Of a stretch of 64,000 nucleotides of DNA, positions 35,751-43,835 are shown one piece after another (the stretch's first letter is position 1; each line of letters begins with the position of its first letter). The notes under the pieces were generated by a model. That model did not search any database, was not told where the DNA came from, and saw only the letters and a list, made by a program, of their open reading frames with translations. Position numbers and translations under genes: made by a program. Origin of the DNA: CAZROT01 sp964601895 (GTDB lineage: Bacteria; Pseudomonadota; Gammaproteobacteria; Enterobacterales; Enterobacteriaceae); contig CAZROT010000005.1 in the NCBI GenBank assembly GCA_964601895.1, positions 186,001-250,000 of the forward strand, given 5' to 3'.

Positions 35751-35778
35751 TTATAATTTGTGAGAAAACCAGCTTCAT
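35742..35778 (-). pseudogene. yoeB toxin stub, cut after about six codons
   Basis: Immediately after the yefM stop on the minus strand, ATG at 35778 reads MKLVFSQ and then departs into tnpB-flanking DNA (IIMNTL stop). MKL(V/I)xS is the usual YoeB start, and the position (3 bases after yefM) is the normal operon spacing. Only the first six or seven codons remain. The call depends on the yefM neighbour. Confidence 0.6.
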
Positions 35779-35781
35779 GGA

Positions 35782-36063
35782 TTATCTGCCTCTTTCTTTC
35801 TCCTTATCCTCAACACCAATAAGATTTTTAACCATCCCCTTGCCGGCCTGCAGTTCAGATATAGAGCCCATCAGATGACGGACATTGGCTGGAGAACGCA
35901 GTAACCAGGCAGTCTCTTCTAAAGATTCATAGTCATCCAGAGACATCAGGATACAGGGTCATCCTTTTCCACGTGTGATCATAATGGGTATTCTGTCGTC
36001 AGATGTTTCATTCATCACGGCAGAAAAGTTCTGGCGGGCTTTGGTAAAAGTCACTGTTTTCAT
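35782..36063 (-). pseudogene. yefM: YefM-family antitoxin with one in-frame stop
   Basis: The reverse strand from ATG 36063 reads MKTVTFTKARQNFSAVMNE, then IPIMITRGKG, a TGA, then PCILMSLDDYESLEETAWLL, RSPANVRHLMGSI and a normal end (EKERGR stop at 35782). This is a full YefM antitoxin except for one TGA at codon ~33, probably from CGA or GGA. Everything after it is well conserved, so the mutation is recent. Its toxin yoeB has been removed by an IS200/IS605 remnant, which removes selection to keep the antitoxin. Confidence 0.87.
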
Positions 36064-36181
36064 CATTCTTACCTCTTTTATTAAGTTAGCCTGGTAGAAA
36101 TAGTGCGCTCACTTACCAGGACACCTTTTTGCTGCTATAGAATATATAATCCTCTTAATAACATAAAAGGAATAACCTGAT

Positions 36182-36805
36182 ATGAAATTAACCCGCAGCA
36201 GTATTGCATTACTCTTTTATCTGTTCAGTAATATCGCCTTTGCCGCTGATTTATGGCGTGTACCTGAACCTGTAATTGAAAACGGCAAATATTACAGCTT
36301 TATTGTCGATCGCGGTAAGTTACAAAAAGCAGTCAGATCCAGTGCCTTCCCTAAGGCATACCTTTTTTCCGAAACAAAAGTGGGGGCGCAGCCACTCGCG
36401 CTCATTGGTACTCCTGTCGAAATCATAGATTTTCTGCTTAAAAATGAAACCTATGGTATCAAAAATACCATTACCAAATTACCGGACATTTATATGGGCA
36501 TAGCGCCTTACGTGCCTCAGGAGCGCTTTTCCGGTATTTTTCCCGTCAACGATTTTTCGGCTCAATTACTTAAACAATTCACTGGCTTAGCACCAGGGAC
36601 GACAATTACGGATGCTGCAGGCGTGGCGGGCTCCTTAAAAGAATTAAAGGAAGCCATTGGAAAACTCAGTGAAGAAGAAAAGAAAAAAGGATCAGTATTA
36701 TACGTTAAATTCAGCTATCTCCCCGAGGAAGGGATGCAAAAGACAGGTGAAAAAGAAATTACCTTTGGTGATATTTTAAAAATCATACAAAAGCAGAAAA
36801 TATAA
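36182..36805 (+). CDS. Secreted protein of unknown function
   Basis: 207 residues with a clear Sec signal peptide (SIALLFYLFSNIAFAAD, cleavage likely after AFA) and a good ribosome binding site (aaaggaataacctgat). The mature part is mixed alpha/beta. It has a short motif KAYLFSETKVGAQPLALIG, a helical KEAIGKLSEEEKKKG region and no cysteines that I can find. I do not recognise a family. It stands alone between the yefM remnant and a convergent HTH gene, with a bidirectional terminator after it. It may be an exported effector or envelope protein; nothing in the sequence decides this. Confidence 0.75.
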   Translation: MKLTRSSIALLFYLFSNIAFAADLWRVPEPVIENGKYYSFIVDRGKLQKAVRSSAFPKAYLFSETKVGAQPLALIGTPVEIIDFLLKNETYGIKNTITKLPDIYMGIAPYVPQERFSGIFPVNDFSAQLLKQFTGLAPGTTITDAAGVAGSLKELKEAIGKLSEEEKKKGSVLYVKFSYLPEEGMQKTGEKEITFGDILKIIQKQKI

Positions 36806-36875
36806 TGGCAGCGATATCTTAATTACCAGGTCACCGCTGACTTAATAAATCTGTACATTTCACGACATCAATAAA

Positions 36876-36916
36876 AATAAAAACACCATGCTGATTACTC
36901 CGCTGGTGTTTTACTT
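36876..36916. terminator. Bidirectional terminator
   Basis: AAAACACCA (36880-36888) pairs perfectly with TGGTGTTTT (36904-36912) around a 15-base loop, with A-rich and T-rich flanks on the two sides. It lies between the convergent secreted-protein and HTH genes and could serve both. Confidence 0.75.
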
Positions 36917-36919
36917 TAT

Positions 36920-37135
36920 TTACTCTCCTTCTTTTGCCTGATATTCCAGCAGATCGCCGGGCTGGCAATTAAGGTAGTTACAGATGGCACTGAGGGTGGC
37001 GAGCCGTATCCCTTTTACTTTTCCCTGTTTCAATAATGAAAGATTGGATTCAGTAATACCGATGGCAGCGGCCAGATCGCGCGATTTAGCTTTACGCATC
37101 GCCAGTATGACATCCAGTTTTATAGCAATTGACAT
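36920..37135 (-). CDS. XRE/HTH_26 helix-turn-helix regulator
   Basis: 71 residues from ATG 37135 (MSIAIKLDVILAMRKAKSRD); the longer frame to 37201 reads into the upstream gene. The HTH is DLAAAIGITESNLSLLKQG followed by LATLSAICNYLNCQPGDLLEY, typical of small YozG-like regulators. Members of this group nearly always follow a DUF2975 membrane protein gene, which is the case here (7-base spacing). The pair probably forms a membrane-responsive regulatory unit. Confidence 0.9.
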   Translation of the reverse strand: MSIAIKLDVILAMRKAKSRDLAAAIGITESNLSLLKQGKVKGIRLATLSAICNYLNCQPGDLLEYQAKEGE

Positions 37136-37142
37136 GGCAACC

Positions 37143-37718
37143 TCACACAAATTTCTGGTTTTCAGCATTGATCTCACTTGCCTGATGCAAAATACGCGCA
37201 ATCACGGTAATAAAAGCGGAAAAGAACAACGCAACGGCATAAGAAGGAGTAAAACTCAGTGAGACCATATGCTGTCCTCCCGGCCCATTTAAGGTCAGCC
37301 ACAGGCTGAGAACAGGCTCAGAAAGAAGGCTTAATATGACCCAGAGCATCACACCACGTCCTGTTTTACCCAATAATACAGCGGCATCGGATGAAAAGTA
37401 CTCCCTGCGCCCATAAAGCTGAAACAGACGATACAGCGCATACAGGCTGCTGATTAAAGCCATCAAAGGCAGGGCAGACAAAACAATTACTCCGAAGAAC
37501 TGCCACCATGGCAGTCGTGCCACATCAACACCTGAAGCGGATATCAGCCTGTCTGTGAGGAAAAATTCCAGACCATAACCTGCTGTTATTGAATTCGGAC
37601 CAGGATAAAACCAGCAGAAGATACTTAACAACAACACCACCGTCATCAATGAAAGTGTAATGACTGCCATACGCTGGCAGAAACGGGCAAGGTGCTCCGA
37701 TGAAGCTAAAAAAATCAT
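37143..37718 (-). CDS. DUF2975 membrane protein
   Basis: 191 residues from ATG 37718, which has an AGGA box eight bases upstream (acaggaatgtttac); the frame stays open to 37751. Four hydrophobic segments are visible: MTVVLLLSIFCWFY, FFGVIVLSALPLMALISSLYAL, MLWVILSLLSEPVLSLWLT and SYAVALFFSAFITVIARIL. The segment YALYRLFQLYGRREYFS is the DUF2975 signature. It is coupled to the HTH gene downstream, the usual arrangement. The function of this pair is uncertain in general. Confidence 0.87.
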   Translation of the reverse strand: MIFLASSEHLARFCQRMAVITLSLMTVVLLLSIFCWFYPGPNSITAGYGLEFFLTDRLISASGVDVARLPWWQFFGVIVLSALPLMALISSLYALYRLFQLYGRREYFSSDAAVLLGKTGRGVMLWVILSLLSEPVLSLWLTLNGPGGQHMVSLSFTPSYAVALFFSAFITVIARILHQASEINAENQKFV

Positions 37719-37874
37719 GTAAACATTCCTGTAAAATAAGCAGAGTCGCAATATTATATTAAATTACAGAAAAAAAACATCGTATTTAAATAATTTATTG
37801 CAATTCTGTCATTACTGCCCGCCATTACATTGAATGCGTAAAATGCCGCTTCAGAATAAGATAATATCCACCTG

Positions 37875-37883
37875 TTATCCACA
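37875..37883 (+). promoter_or_regulatory. DnaA box in the mioC promoter region
   Basis: TTATCCACA, the strict DnaA-box consensus, lies 63 bases upstream of the mioC start. E. coli PmioC also carries DnaA boxes and is repressed by DnaA, linking mioC transcription to oriC. The neighbouring taatatccacc is a weak second candidate. Confidence 0.78.
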
Positions 37884-37945
37884 GGTAGACCCCAGCTCAT
37901 TCACAGGGTAGAATGCCCGCTATTTCATGTTAACAAAAGAGCATT

Positions 37946-38386
37946 ATGGCAGACATCACCTTAATCAGTGGCAGTACACTGGGCAGTGCAGAATACGTTG
38001 CCGAGCACCTTGCAGAAAAACTGGCAGCGGCGGGCTTTTCCACACAAACGCTACATGGCCCACAACTTCAGGATCTGCAAACCAACGGCCTGTGGCTGAT
38101 AGTGACCTCAACCCATGGCGCTGGAGAATTGCCCGATAATTTGAAGCCTTTGCTGGAACAGCTTGAACAGCAGCAGCCTGATTTATCACAGGTACGCTTT
38201 GGCGCAGTAGGTCTGGGTAATTCAGAATATGATCTTTTCTGTGGTGCTATAAAATTAATGGTAACCCGGTTGATCACCTGTGGAGCCAGGCAGGTAGGTA
38301 GCATTCTGGAAATCGATGTTACCCAACATGAGATCCCGGAAGATCCGGCTGAACAATGGTTATGTGAGTGGATCCAGTTACTCTGA
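37946..38386 (+). CDS. mioC: Flavodoxin-like protein MioC
   Basis: 146 residues (E. coli MioC 147). FMN-binding loops are ISGSTLGSAEYVAEHLAEKL at the N-terminus, TSTHGAGELPDN and GLGNSEYDLFC. It is an electron carrier reported to assist biotin synthase. It ends immediately before oriC and is transcribed towards it, as in E. coli. asnC and asnA, its usual upstream neighbours, are not present; the DUF2975/HTH pair and the glycan island are in their place. Confidence 0.95.
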   Translation: MADITLISGSTLGSAEYVAEHLAEKLAAAGFSTQTLHGPQLQDLQTNGLWLIVTSTHGAGELPDNLKPLLEQLEQQQPDLSQVRFGAVGLGNSEYDLFCGAIKLMVTRLITCGARQVGSILEIDVTQHEIPEDPAEQWLCEWIQLL

Positions 38387-38743
38387 TTCATTTTATGTGT
38401 ATAAGTTGGTCTGAATTCGGTGTAAATGCCGTTGTTATCCCTATAACAACCCATGTGTTTTGCCGGCCCTGTGTATAAAGTGCCTTTTAGATCCCAGCTT
38501 ATACGGATAACGATCACTGCGTATTCACAGTGAATGATCACTTGTAATATGTTGATATTATTAATTAATAATCGATTATCCACAGCACATCGAGATCCTA
38601 ATAATAGATCTAACAAAAAAGATCTTTAAATAAAAAAGATCTTTTATTAGTGCACTAGAAAATCGACATCTTTATTGATCTTCCTGCTTTAAAGTAAAAT
38701 TCTTCTTAAAAATCTTCTATAACCCAGAGAAAGGAACTGCAGC
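38387..38743. other. oriC: Chromosomal replication origin oriC
   Basis: The mioC-mnmG gap holds an E. coli-type origin in the same orientation. On the mnmG side lies an AT-rich unwinding region with three AGATCT-centred repeats (38606, 38619, 38637). Next is a perfect DnaA box R1, TTATCCACA at 38576-38584, with an AT-rich IHF-like stretch beside it (38545-38572). The conserved block agtgaatgatca (38529-38540), the block gatcccagcttatacgg (38490-38506), an R2 box as TGTGTATAA (38470-38478) and an R4-like TGTGTATAA at 38396-38404 follow. About nine GATC sites occur, as expected for Dam/SeqA control. This is one of the firmest calls in the window. Confidence 0.95.
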
Positions 38744-40633
38744 GTGTTTTATCCAGAACATTTCGATGTCATTGTTGTTGGCGGCGGACATGCCGGTACC
38801 GAGGCTGCCATGGCAGCAGCGCGTATGGGATGCCAGACACTGCTTGTGACTCACAATATGGATACGCTGGGACAGATGTCCTGCAACCCAGCCATTGGCG
38901 GTATCGGTAAGGGGCATCTGGTAAAAGAAATCGATGCACTGGGTGGCATCATGGCACAGGCCGCGGATCGTGCTGGTATTCAGTTTCGTATCTTAAACGC
39001 CAGTAAAGGGCCTGCTGTGCGTGCAACCCGTGTTCAGGCTGATCGTCTTCTTTACCGGCAGGCAATACGCAGCGCACTGGAAAATCAGCCGGGTCTGTTT
39101 CTTTTTCAACAACCGGTTGAAGATCTGATAATCAGCAACGACAGGGTTACCGGGGTGTTGACTAAAATGGGTCTGCGGTTTCAGGCCAGCGCAGTGGTGC
39201 TGACTGCAGGTACGTTTCTTGATGGGAAAATTCACATTGGTATGGAAAATTATACCGGTGGCCGTGCCGGTGATCCTGCTGCAGTTTCGCTGTCACAGCG
39301 CCTGCGCGAGCTACCGTTACGTGTTGGTCGCTTGAAAACGGGGACACCACCGCGTATTGATGCCAGAAGCATTGATTTCAGTCAGCTGGCTGAGCAGAAG
39401 GGAGACACCCCTCAGCCGGTGTTTTCCTTTTTGGGTAACGTAGCATGGCATCCTGAACAAAGATCGTGTCATATTACTTACACTAATGAGAAAACCCATG
39501 AAGTTATTCGCAATAATCTATCCCGCAGCCCGATGTATGGAGGGGTTATTGAAGGCATTGGTCCACGATATTGTCCTTCCATTGAGGATAAAATTGTCCG
39601 CTTTGCCGGGAGAGATGCACACCAGATTTTTCTTGAGCCAGAAGGGTTAACCAGCAACGAAATTTATCCCAATGGCATTTCAACCAGTCTGCCTTTTGAT
39701 GTGCAAAGGCAAATTATTCATTCCATAAAAGGAATGGAAAATGCCCACATTACCCGGCCGGGATACGCCATTGAATATGATTTTTTTGATCCACGGGATT
39801 TAAAACTGAGTCTGGAAAGTAAGTTTATTCAGGGGCTGTTTTTTGCCGGGCAAATTAATGGCACTACCGGCTATGAAGAAGCTGCCGCCCAGGGGCTGCT
39901 CGCAGGCTTGAATGCCGGCCGTTATGCCAGGGGAGAATCCTCCTGGACGCCACGCCGGGACGAAGCTTATCTTGGTGTACTGGTGGATGATCTCTGCACT
40001 CTGGGGACCAAAGAGCCCTACCGTATGTTTACTTCCCGCGCTGAGTATCGCCTGATGCTGCGTGAAGATAATGCCGATCTGCGTCTGACAGAAACCGGTT
40101 ACAAACTTGGGCTGGTTGACGAAATTCGCTGGAGCCATTACAACAAAAAAAGAGAGCTTATTGAAAAAGAGCGTCAGCGACTGCGCACCATTCAGCTTCA
40201 GCCTTCATCAGTGCAGGCAGTGGATATCAATGCGTTACTCAAATCCCCCCTGTCGCAGGCGGTTAATGGTGAAGAACTGCTGCGCCGGCCTGAAATGAAC
40301 TATGAATTACTCACTTCCCTCTACGCATTTTCTCCTGCTCTGACAGACCCAAGGGCAGCAGAGCAGGTTGAAATACAGATAAAATATGAAGGGTATATTG
40401 CCCGTCAGCAGGATGAAATTGCCCGGCAGTTGCGTAATGAAAATACGCTACTACCGGCGGGATTTGACTATCGCCAGGTTTGTGGATTATCAAATGAAGT
40501 TATTAGTAAACTTAACGATCATCAGCCGGGCTCAATCGGTCAGGCCTCACGTATTTCAGGAATTACGCCGGCGGCCATCTCCATTTTATTAATCTGGTTA
40601 AAAAAGCAGGGCCTGTTCAGCCGCAGTGCCTGA
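38744..40633 (+). CDS. mnmG: tRNA uridine-5-carboxymethylaminomethyl modification enzyme MnmG (GidA)
   Basis: 629 residues, identical in length to E. coli MnmG, starting at GTG 38744 (MFYPEHFDVIVVGGGHAGTE). With MnmE it adds the cmnm5 group to U34 of tRNAs. The FAD motif is VVGGGHAGTEAAMAA. The catalytic-cysteine regions QMSCNPAIGGIGKGH and EPYRMFTSRAEYRLMLRED are intact, as is the C-terminal RQQDEIARQLRNENTLLP. It flanks oriC as in most gammaproteobacteria. rsmG follows 46 bases downstream. Confidence 0.97.
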   Translation: MFYPEHFDVIVVGGGHAGTEAAMAAARMGCQTLLVTHNMDTLGQMSCNPAIGGIGKGHLVKEIDALGGIMAQAADRAGIQFRILNASKGPAVRATRVQADRLLYRQAIRSALENQPGLFLFQQPVEDLIISNDRVTGVLTKMGLRFQASAVVLTAGTFLDGKIHIGMENYTGGRAGDPAAVSLSQRLRELPLRVGRLKTGTPPRIDARSIDFSQLAEQKGDTPQPVFSFLGNVAWHPEQRSCHITYTNEKTHEVIRNNLSRSPMYGGVIEGIGPRYCPSIEDKIVRFAGRDAHQIFLEPEGLTSNEIYPNGISTSLPFDVQRQIIHSIKGMENAHITRPGYAIEYDFFDPRDLKLSLESKFIQGLFFAGQINGTTGYEEAAAQGLLAGLNAGRYARGESSWTPRRDEAYLGVLVDDLCTLGTKEPYRMFTSRAEYRLMLREDNADLRLTETGYKLGLVDEIRWSHYNKKRELIEKERQRLRTIQLQPSSVQAVDINALLKSPLSQAVNGEELLRRPEMNYELLTSLYAFSPALTDPRAAEQVEIQIKYEGYIARQQDEIARQLRNENTLLPAGFDYRQVCGLSNEVISKLNDHQPGSIGQASRISGITPAAISILLIWLKKQGLFSRSA

Positions 40634-40679
40634 CAATTCGCAGTATGAATATTATTCACCCGTTTTTTAGGATAGTTAT

Positions 40680-41294
40680 GTGTTAACACGTCTGGAATCC
40701 CTGCTTAGCGCTGCCGGAATTGAATTAACCGGGCAGCAAAAAAACCAGCTGCTGGACTATGTACAGTTACTGCATAAATGGAATCAGACTTACAATTTAA
40801 CCTCTGTTCGCTCGCCGGAGCAGATGTTAATTCGTCATATTCTGGACAGTCTTGTGGTCAATGAACACTTGCAGGGAACACGCTTTATTGATGTGGGGAC
40901 CGGGCCCGGCCTTCCTGGGGTTCCTCTGGCGATTATCAGGCCTGACTCTGATTTTGTACTGCTTGACAGCTCAGGAAAACGTACGCGCTTTTTAAGGCAG
41001 GTTAAACATGAACTCCAGCTGGATAATATTCAGCCAATACAGAGTCGGATTGAAGATTATCATGAACTTTTTGATGGCGTGATAAGCCGGGCTTTTACCT
41101 CGCTGCAGAACATGGTGTTGCTGTGCCAGCATGTAGCAGGAAAACCCCATGGGCGTTTTTATGCCCTGAAAGGAACAAGACCTGATGAAGAGCTTGCTCT
41201 TGTGCCTGAATGGATAAAATCAGAGCATATTATTAAATTACAGGTTCCCGAACTTAATGCCGAGCGCCATCTGATTATTCTTAAAGCTATATAA
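40680..41294 (+). CDS. rsmG: 16S rRNA m7G527 methyltransferase RsmG (GidB)
   Basis: 204 residues (E. coli 207) from GTG 40680; the overlapping ATG at 40678 leads to an immediate stop, so it is not the start. The SAM motif is RFIDVGTGPGLPGVPLAI, with VLLDSSGKRTRFLRQ for the adenosine site and DGVISRAFTSLQN downstream. It methylates G527 of 16S rRNA, and loss gives low-level streptomycin resistance. It forms the usual operon with mnmG. Confidence 0.95.
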   Translation: MLTRLESLLSAAGIELTGQQKNQLLDYVQLLHKWNQTYNLTSVRSPEQMLIRHILDSLVVNEHLQGTRFIDVGTGPGLPGVPLAIIRPDSDFVLLDSSGKRTRFLRQVKHELQLDNIQPIQSRIEDYHELFDGVISRAFTSLQNMVLLCQHVAGKPHGRFYALKGTRPDEELALVPEWIKSEHIIKLQVPELNAERHLIILKAI

Positions 41295-41419
41295 AATAGT
41301 CGCTGGACGTAGTGAGCCTGTTACCAGCGGTTAAGTAAGGCATGTAGCCATGCTCTTACTAGTCAGAGGTCTGATGTCTGATTAAGATCAACTAATTTCA
41401 CATTTTTACTACTTAACTG

Positions 41420-41447
41420 TTGAATTCATCTGAGCGGTCCGTATAAT
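41420..41447 (+). promoter_or_regulatory. Probable sigma-70 promoter of the atp operon
   Basis: TTGAAT at 41420-41425 and a perfect TATAAT at 41442-41447 are separated by 16 bases, about 185 bases upstream of atpB. No better candidate was found in the rsmG-atpB gap, and in E. coli the main atp promoter is in the same position. Confidence 0.65.
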
Positions 41448-41460
41448 CTGCCGCTTTTAT

Positions 41461-41501
41461 ATGGCTTACTTTTTAAATAGCTAAGTAGTAAAGTAAGCCA
41501 T
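41461..41501 (+). repeat. Perfect 12-bp inverted repeat in the atp leader
   Basis: ATGGCTTACTTT (41461-41472) and AAAGTAAGCCAT (41490-41501) are exact reverse complements with a 17-base loop. It lies just downstream of the likely atp start point and so would fold in the leader RNA. There is no following T run, so it is not an ordinary terminator. atpI, normally in this gap, is absent, and no atpI relic was recognised. Confidence 0.85.
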
Positions 41502-41631
41502 TCTGACAATGATGTCCTGCGTGCTGTACGGGATGGTGTTTTTAGCACCTGCGTGTTAATTATCGCACCAGATTATTGCAGGTTTTATCACAGATTAGCC
41601 TGTTTAGTAGCAAAAGTAAGGTGAAAGCATC

Positions 41632-42456
41632 ATGTCATCGTCAGGGGACTTTTCTTCTCCGAAGGAGTATATAGGTCACCATTTGAATAACCTTCAGATA
41701 GACCTGCGTACCCTGGAACTCATTGATCCAAATTCAGGTAATCCTGCTACTTTCTGGGCACTGAATATTGATTCCCTGTTTTTCTCTGTGGTGCTGGGAC
41801 TGTTTTTTTTACTTCTCTTTAGAAGAGTAGCCAAAAAAGCAACCAGTGGTGTTCCGGGAAAACTTCAGGCTGTGGTTGAGCTCATTATCGATTTTGTTGA
41901 TGGTAATGTGCGTGAGATGTATCCGCATAAAAGTAATGTGATTGCGCCCCTTGCTCTTACCGTGTTCGTCTGGGTTTTTTTAATGAATTTCATGGACTTA
42001 CTACCCATTGATTTGTTGCCTTATATCAGTGAACATGTGTTTGGTTTGCCTGCCCTGCGTGTAGTTCCTACTGCGGATGTCAGTATTACCCTGTCTATGG
42101 CATTAGGGGTTTTCCTGTTGATTATTTTTTACAACATCAGGATGAAAGGGATATCAGGTTTTATTAAAGAACTGACACTGCAGCCATTCAACCATCCGGT
42201 ATTTATTCCTGTTAATCTGATACTGGAACTGGTTGGTTTGTTGTCTAAACCGATATCATTGGGTTTACGGTTGTTTGGTAACATGTATGCAGGAGAGCTG
42301 GTTTTCATCCTGATTGCAGCGCTCCTGCCATGGTGGTCACAGTGGTTGCTAAGCTTGCCATGGGCTGCTTTTCATATACTGGTTATTACGTTACAGGCCT
42401 TTATTTTTATGGTCCTGACGATTGTTTATCTCTCTATGGCGTCTGAAAAACATTAA
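41632..42456 (+). CDS. atpB: ATP synthase F0 subunit a
   Basis: 274 residues (E. coli 271), an integral membrane subunit forming the proton half-channels. The essential Arg lies in KPISLGLRLFGNMYAGELVF, and Glu/His of the channel are in the following helices. The last helix LVITLQAFIFMVLTIVYLSMA is complete. First gene of the atp operon here, since atpI is missing. Spacing to atpE is 50 bases. Confidence 0.97.
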   Translation: MSSSGDFSSPKEYIGHHLNNLQIDLRTLELIDPNSGNPATFWALNIDSLFFSVVLGLFFLLLFRRVAKKATSGVPGKLQAVVELIIDFVDGNVREMYPHKSNVIAPLALTVFVWVFLMNFMDLLPIDLLPYISEHVFGLPALRVVPTADVSITLSMALGVFLLIIFYNIRMKGISGFIKELTLQPFNHPVFIPVNLILELVGLLSKPISLGLRLFGNMYAGELVFILIAALLPWWSQWLLSLPWAAFHILVITLQAFIFMVLTIVYLSMASEKH

Positions 42457-42506
42457 TTTATATTGTTTTTTCAGCTATTAACTAAAAAAGTAACTGGAGG
42501 CTGTTC

Positions 42507-42740
42507 ATGGTAAATATGGATATGCTGTACATGGCTGCAGCAATAATGATGGGACTGGCTGCAATTGGTGCAGCAATAGGTATTGGTATGTTGGGCGGGA
42601 AATTTCTGGAAAGTGCAGCACGTCAGCCAGATTTAACTCCGCTGTTGCGTACGCAATTTTTTATCGCCATGGGATTACTTGATGCCATTCCGATGATTAC
42701 AGTTGGCCTTGGGCTTTATGTTATGTTTGCTGTGGCATAA
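42507..42740 (+). CDS. atpE: ATP synthase F0 subunit c
   Basis: 77 residues (E. coli 79), a hairpin of two helices with the RQP loop (SAARQPDL) and the proton-carrying Asp in FIAMGLLDAIPMI. The first helix contains the Gly-rich GLAAIGAAIGIGMLGG packing motif. It has a strong ribosome binding site (ctggaggctgttc), consistent with the need for about ten copies per complex. Confidence 0.97.
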   Translation: MVNMDMLYMAAAIMMGLAAIGAAIGIGMLGGKFLESAARQPDLTPLLRTQFFIAMGLLDAIPMITVGLGLYVMFAVA

Positions 42741-42803
42741 CGGACAAAACAGTATGTCCGTAGTTACGCCAGCCATAAATTTTTATTAAAGAGGTATTGT
42801 GCT

Positions 42804-43274
42804 GTGAACCTTAATGCAACAATACTCGGCCAGGCTATCGCTTTTGTTCTGTTTGTGCTGTTCTGCATGAGATATGTATGGCCCCCGATTATGGCGGCTA
42901 TTGAAAAACGCCAGAAAGAGATTGCTGACAGTCTTTCTTCTGCAGAGCGTGCCAGAAAAGATCTCGACATAGCGAAAACCAGTGCGGCTGATGAACTGAA
43001 TAAAGCCAAAGTGCAGGCTCAGGGGCTTATTGAGCAGGCAAATAAACGCAAAACCCAGATTCTTGATGAAGCTAAAGTTGAAGCAGAGCAGCAACGTAAT
43101 AAAATTATGGCGCAGGCACTGGCTGAGATTGATGCTGAGCGTAAACGCGTTCATGAAGAGCTACGTAAGCAGGTTGCCATGCTGGCGATAGCAGGTGCTG
43201 AAAAAATAATTGAACGCTCTGTGGATGAAAAAATTAACAGTGACATAGTCAATAAGCTGGTCACTAATTTATAA
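42804..43274 (+). CDS. atpF: ATP synthase F0 subunit b
   Basis: 156 residues, exactly the E. coli length, starting at GTG 42804 after an AGAGG box (MNLNATILGQAIAFVLFVLF). One N-terminal transmembrane helix is followed by the long charged helix that dimerises as the peripheral stalk (EKRQKEIADSLSSAER and onward). The end ERSVDEKINSDIVNKLV contacts the delta subunit. Confidence 0.96.
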   Translation: MNLNATILGQAIAFVLFVLFCMRYVWPPIMAAIEKRQKEIADSLSSAERARKDLDIAKTSAADELNKAKVQAQGLIEQANKRKTQILDEAKVEAEQQRNKIMAQALAEIDAERKRVHEELRKQVAMLAIAGAEKIIERSVDEKINSDIVNKLVTNL

Positions 43275-43287
43275 AAAAGAGGGGTTG

Positions 43288-43821
43288 ATGTCTGAATTTA
43301 TTACTATAGCTCGACCCTATGCCAGAGCCGCTTTTGAATTTGCTGCTGAACATAATGCTATTGAAAACTGGCAGTCTATGCTGGCATTTGCCGCCGAAGT
43401 TACCCGCAATAAACAGGTGGCAAAGTTGCTTTCTGGTGCGCTGGCAGCAGAAAAATTATCGCAAATTTTCATTGAAATTTGTGATGATGCACTGGATGAA
43501 TCTGCACAGAATTTCATCAAAATTATGGCGAAAAATGGTCGTCTTCAGCTGTTGCCTTACGTATTTCAGCTGTTTATTCAACAGCGTTCTTCACAGGAAT
43601 CCACCATTGATGTTGAAGTGCTCTCTGCCGGAAAGCTAAACGATGAGCAGCGCGCCAGAATTTCAACCGTGATGGAAAAACGTTTGTCACGAAAAGTCAG
43701 ACTGAATTGCAAAATTGATAAATCTGTTATAGCGGGTCTGATTATTCGTGCCGGTAATATGGTGATTGATGGTAGCGTTCGTGGCCGTCTTGAGCGGTTG
43801 GCTGATACCCTGCAGTCCTGA
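43288..43821 (+). CDS. atpH: ATP synthase F1 subunit delta
   Basis: 177 residues from ATG 43288, equal to E. coli; the in-frame TTG three bases earlier is ignored because the ATG matches MSEF and sits 10 bases after the AAGAGGGG box. The C-terminal GLIIRAGNMVIDGSVRGRLERL is the family signature. It links the b stalk to F1. Confidence 0.96.
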   Translation: MSEFITIARPYARAAFEFAAEHNAIENWQSMLAFAAEVTRNKQVAKLLSGALAAEKLSQIFIEICDDALDESAQNFIKIMAKNGRLQLLPYVFQLFIQQRSSQESTIDVEVLSAGKLNDEQRARISTVMEKRLSRKVRLNCKIDKSVIAGLIIRAGNMVIDGSVRGRLERLADTLQS

Positions 43822-43835
43822 GGAAATCGAAATAT

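Noticed and set aside
41295..41631. A degenerate atpI
   Set aside because: No segment in any frame resembled AtpI; the gap holds a promoter and a hairpin instead.
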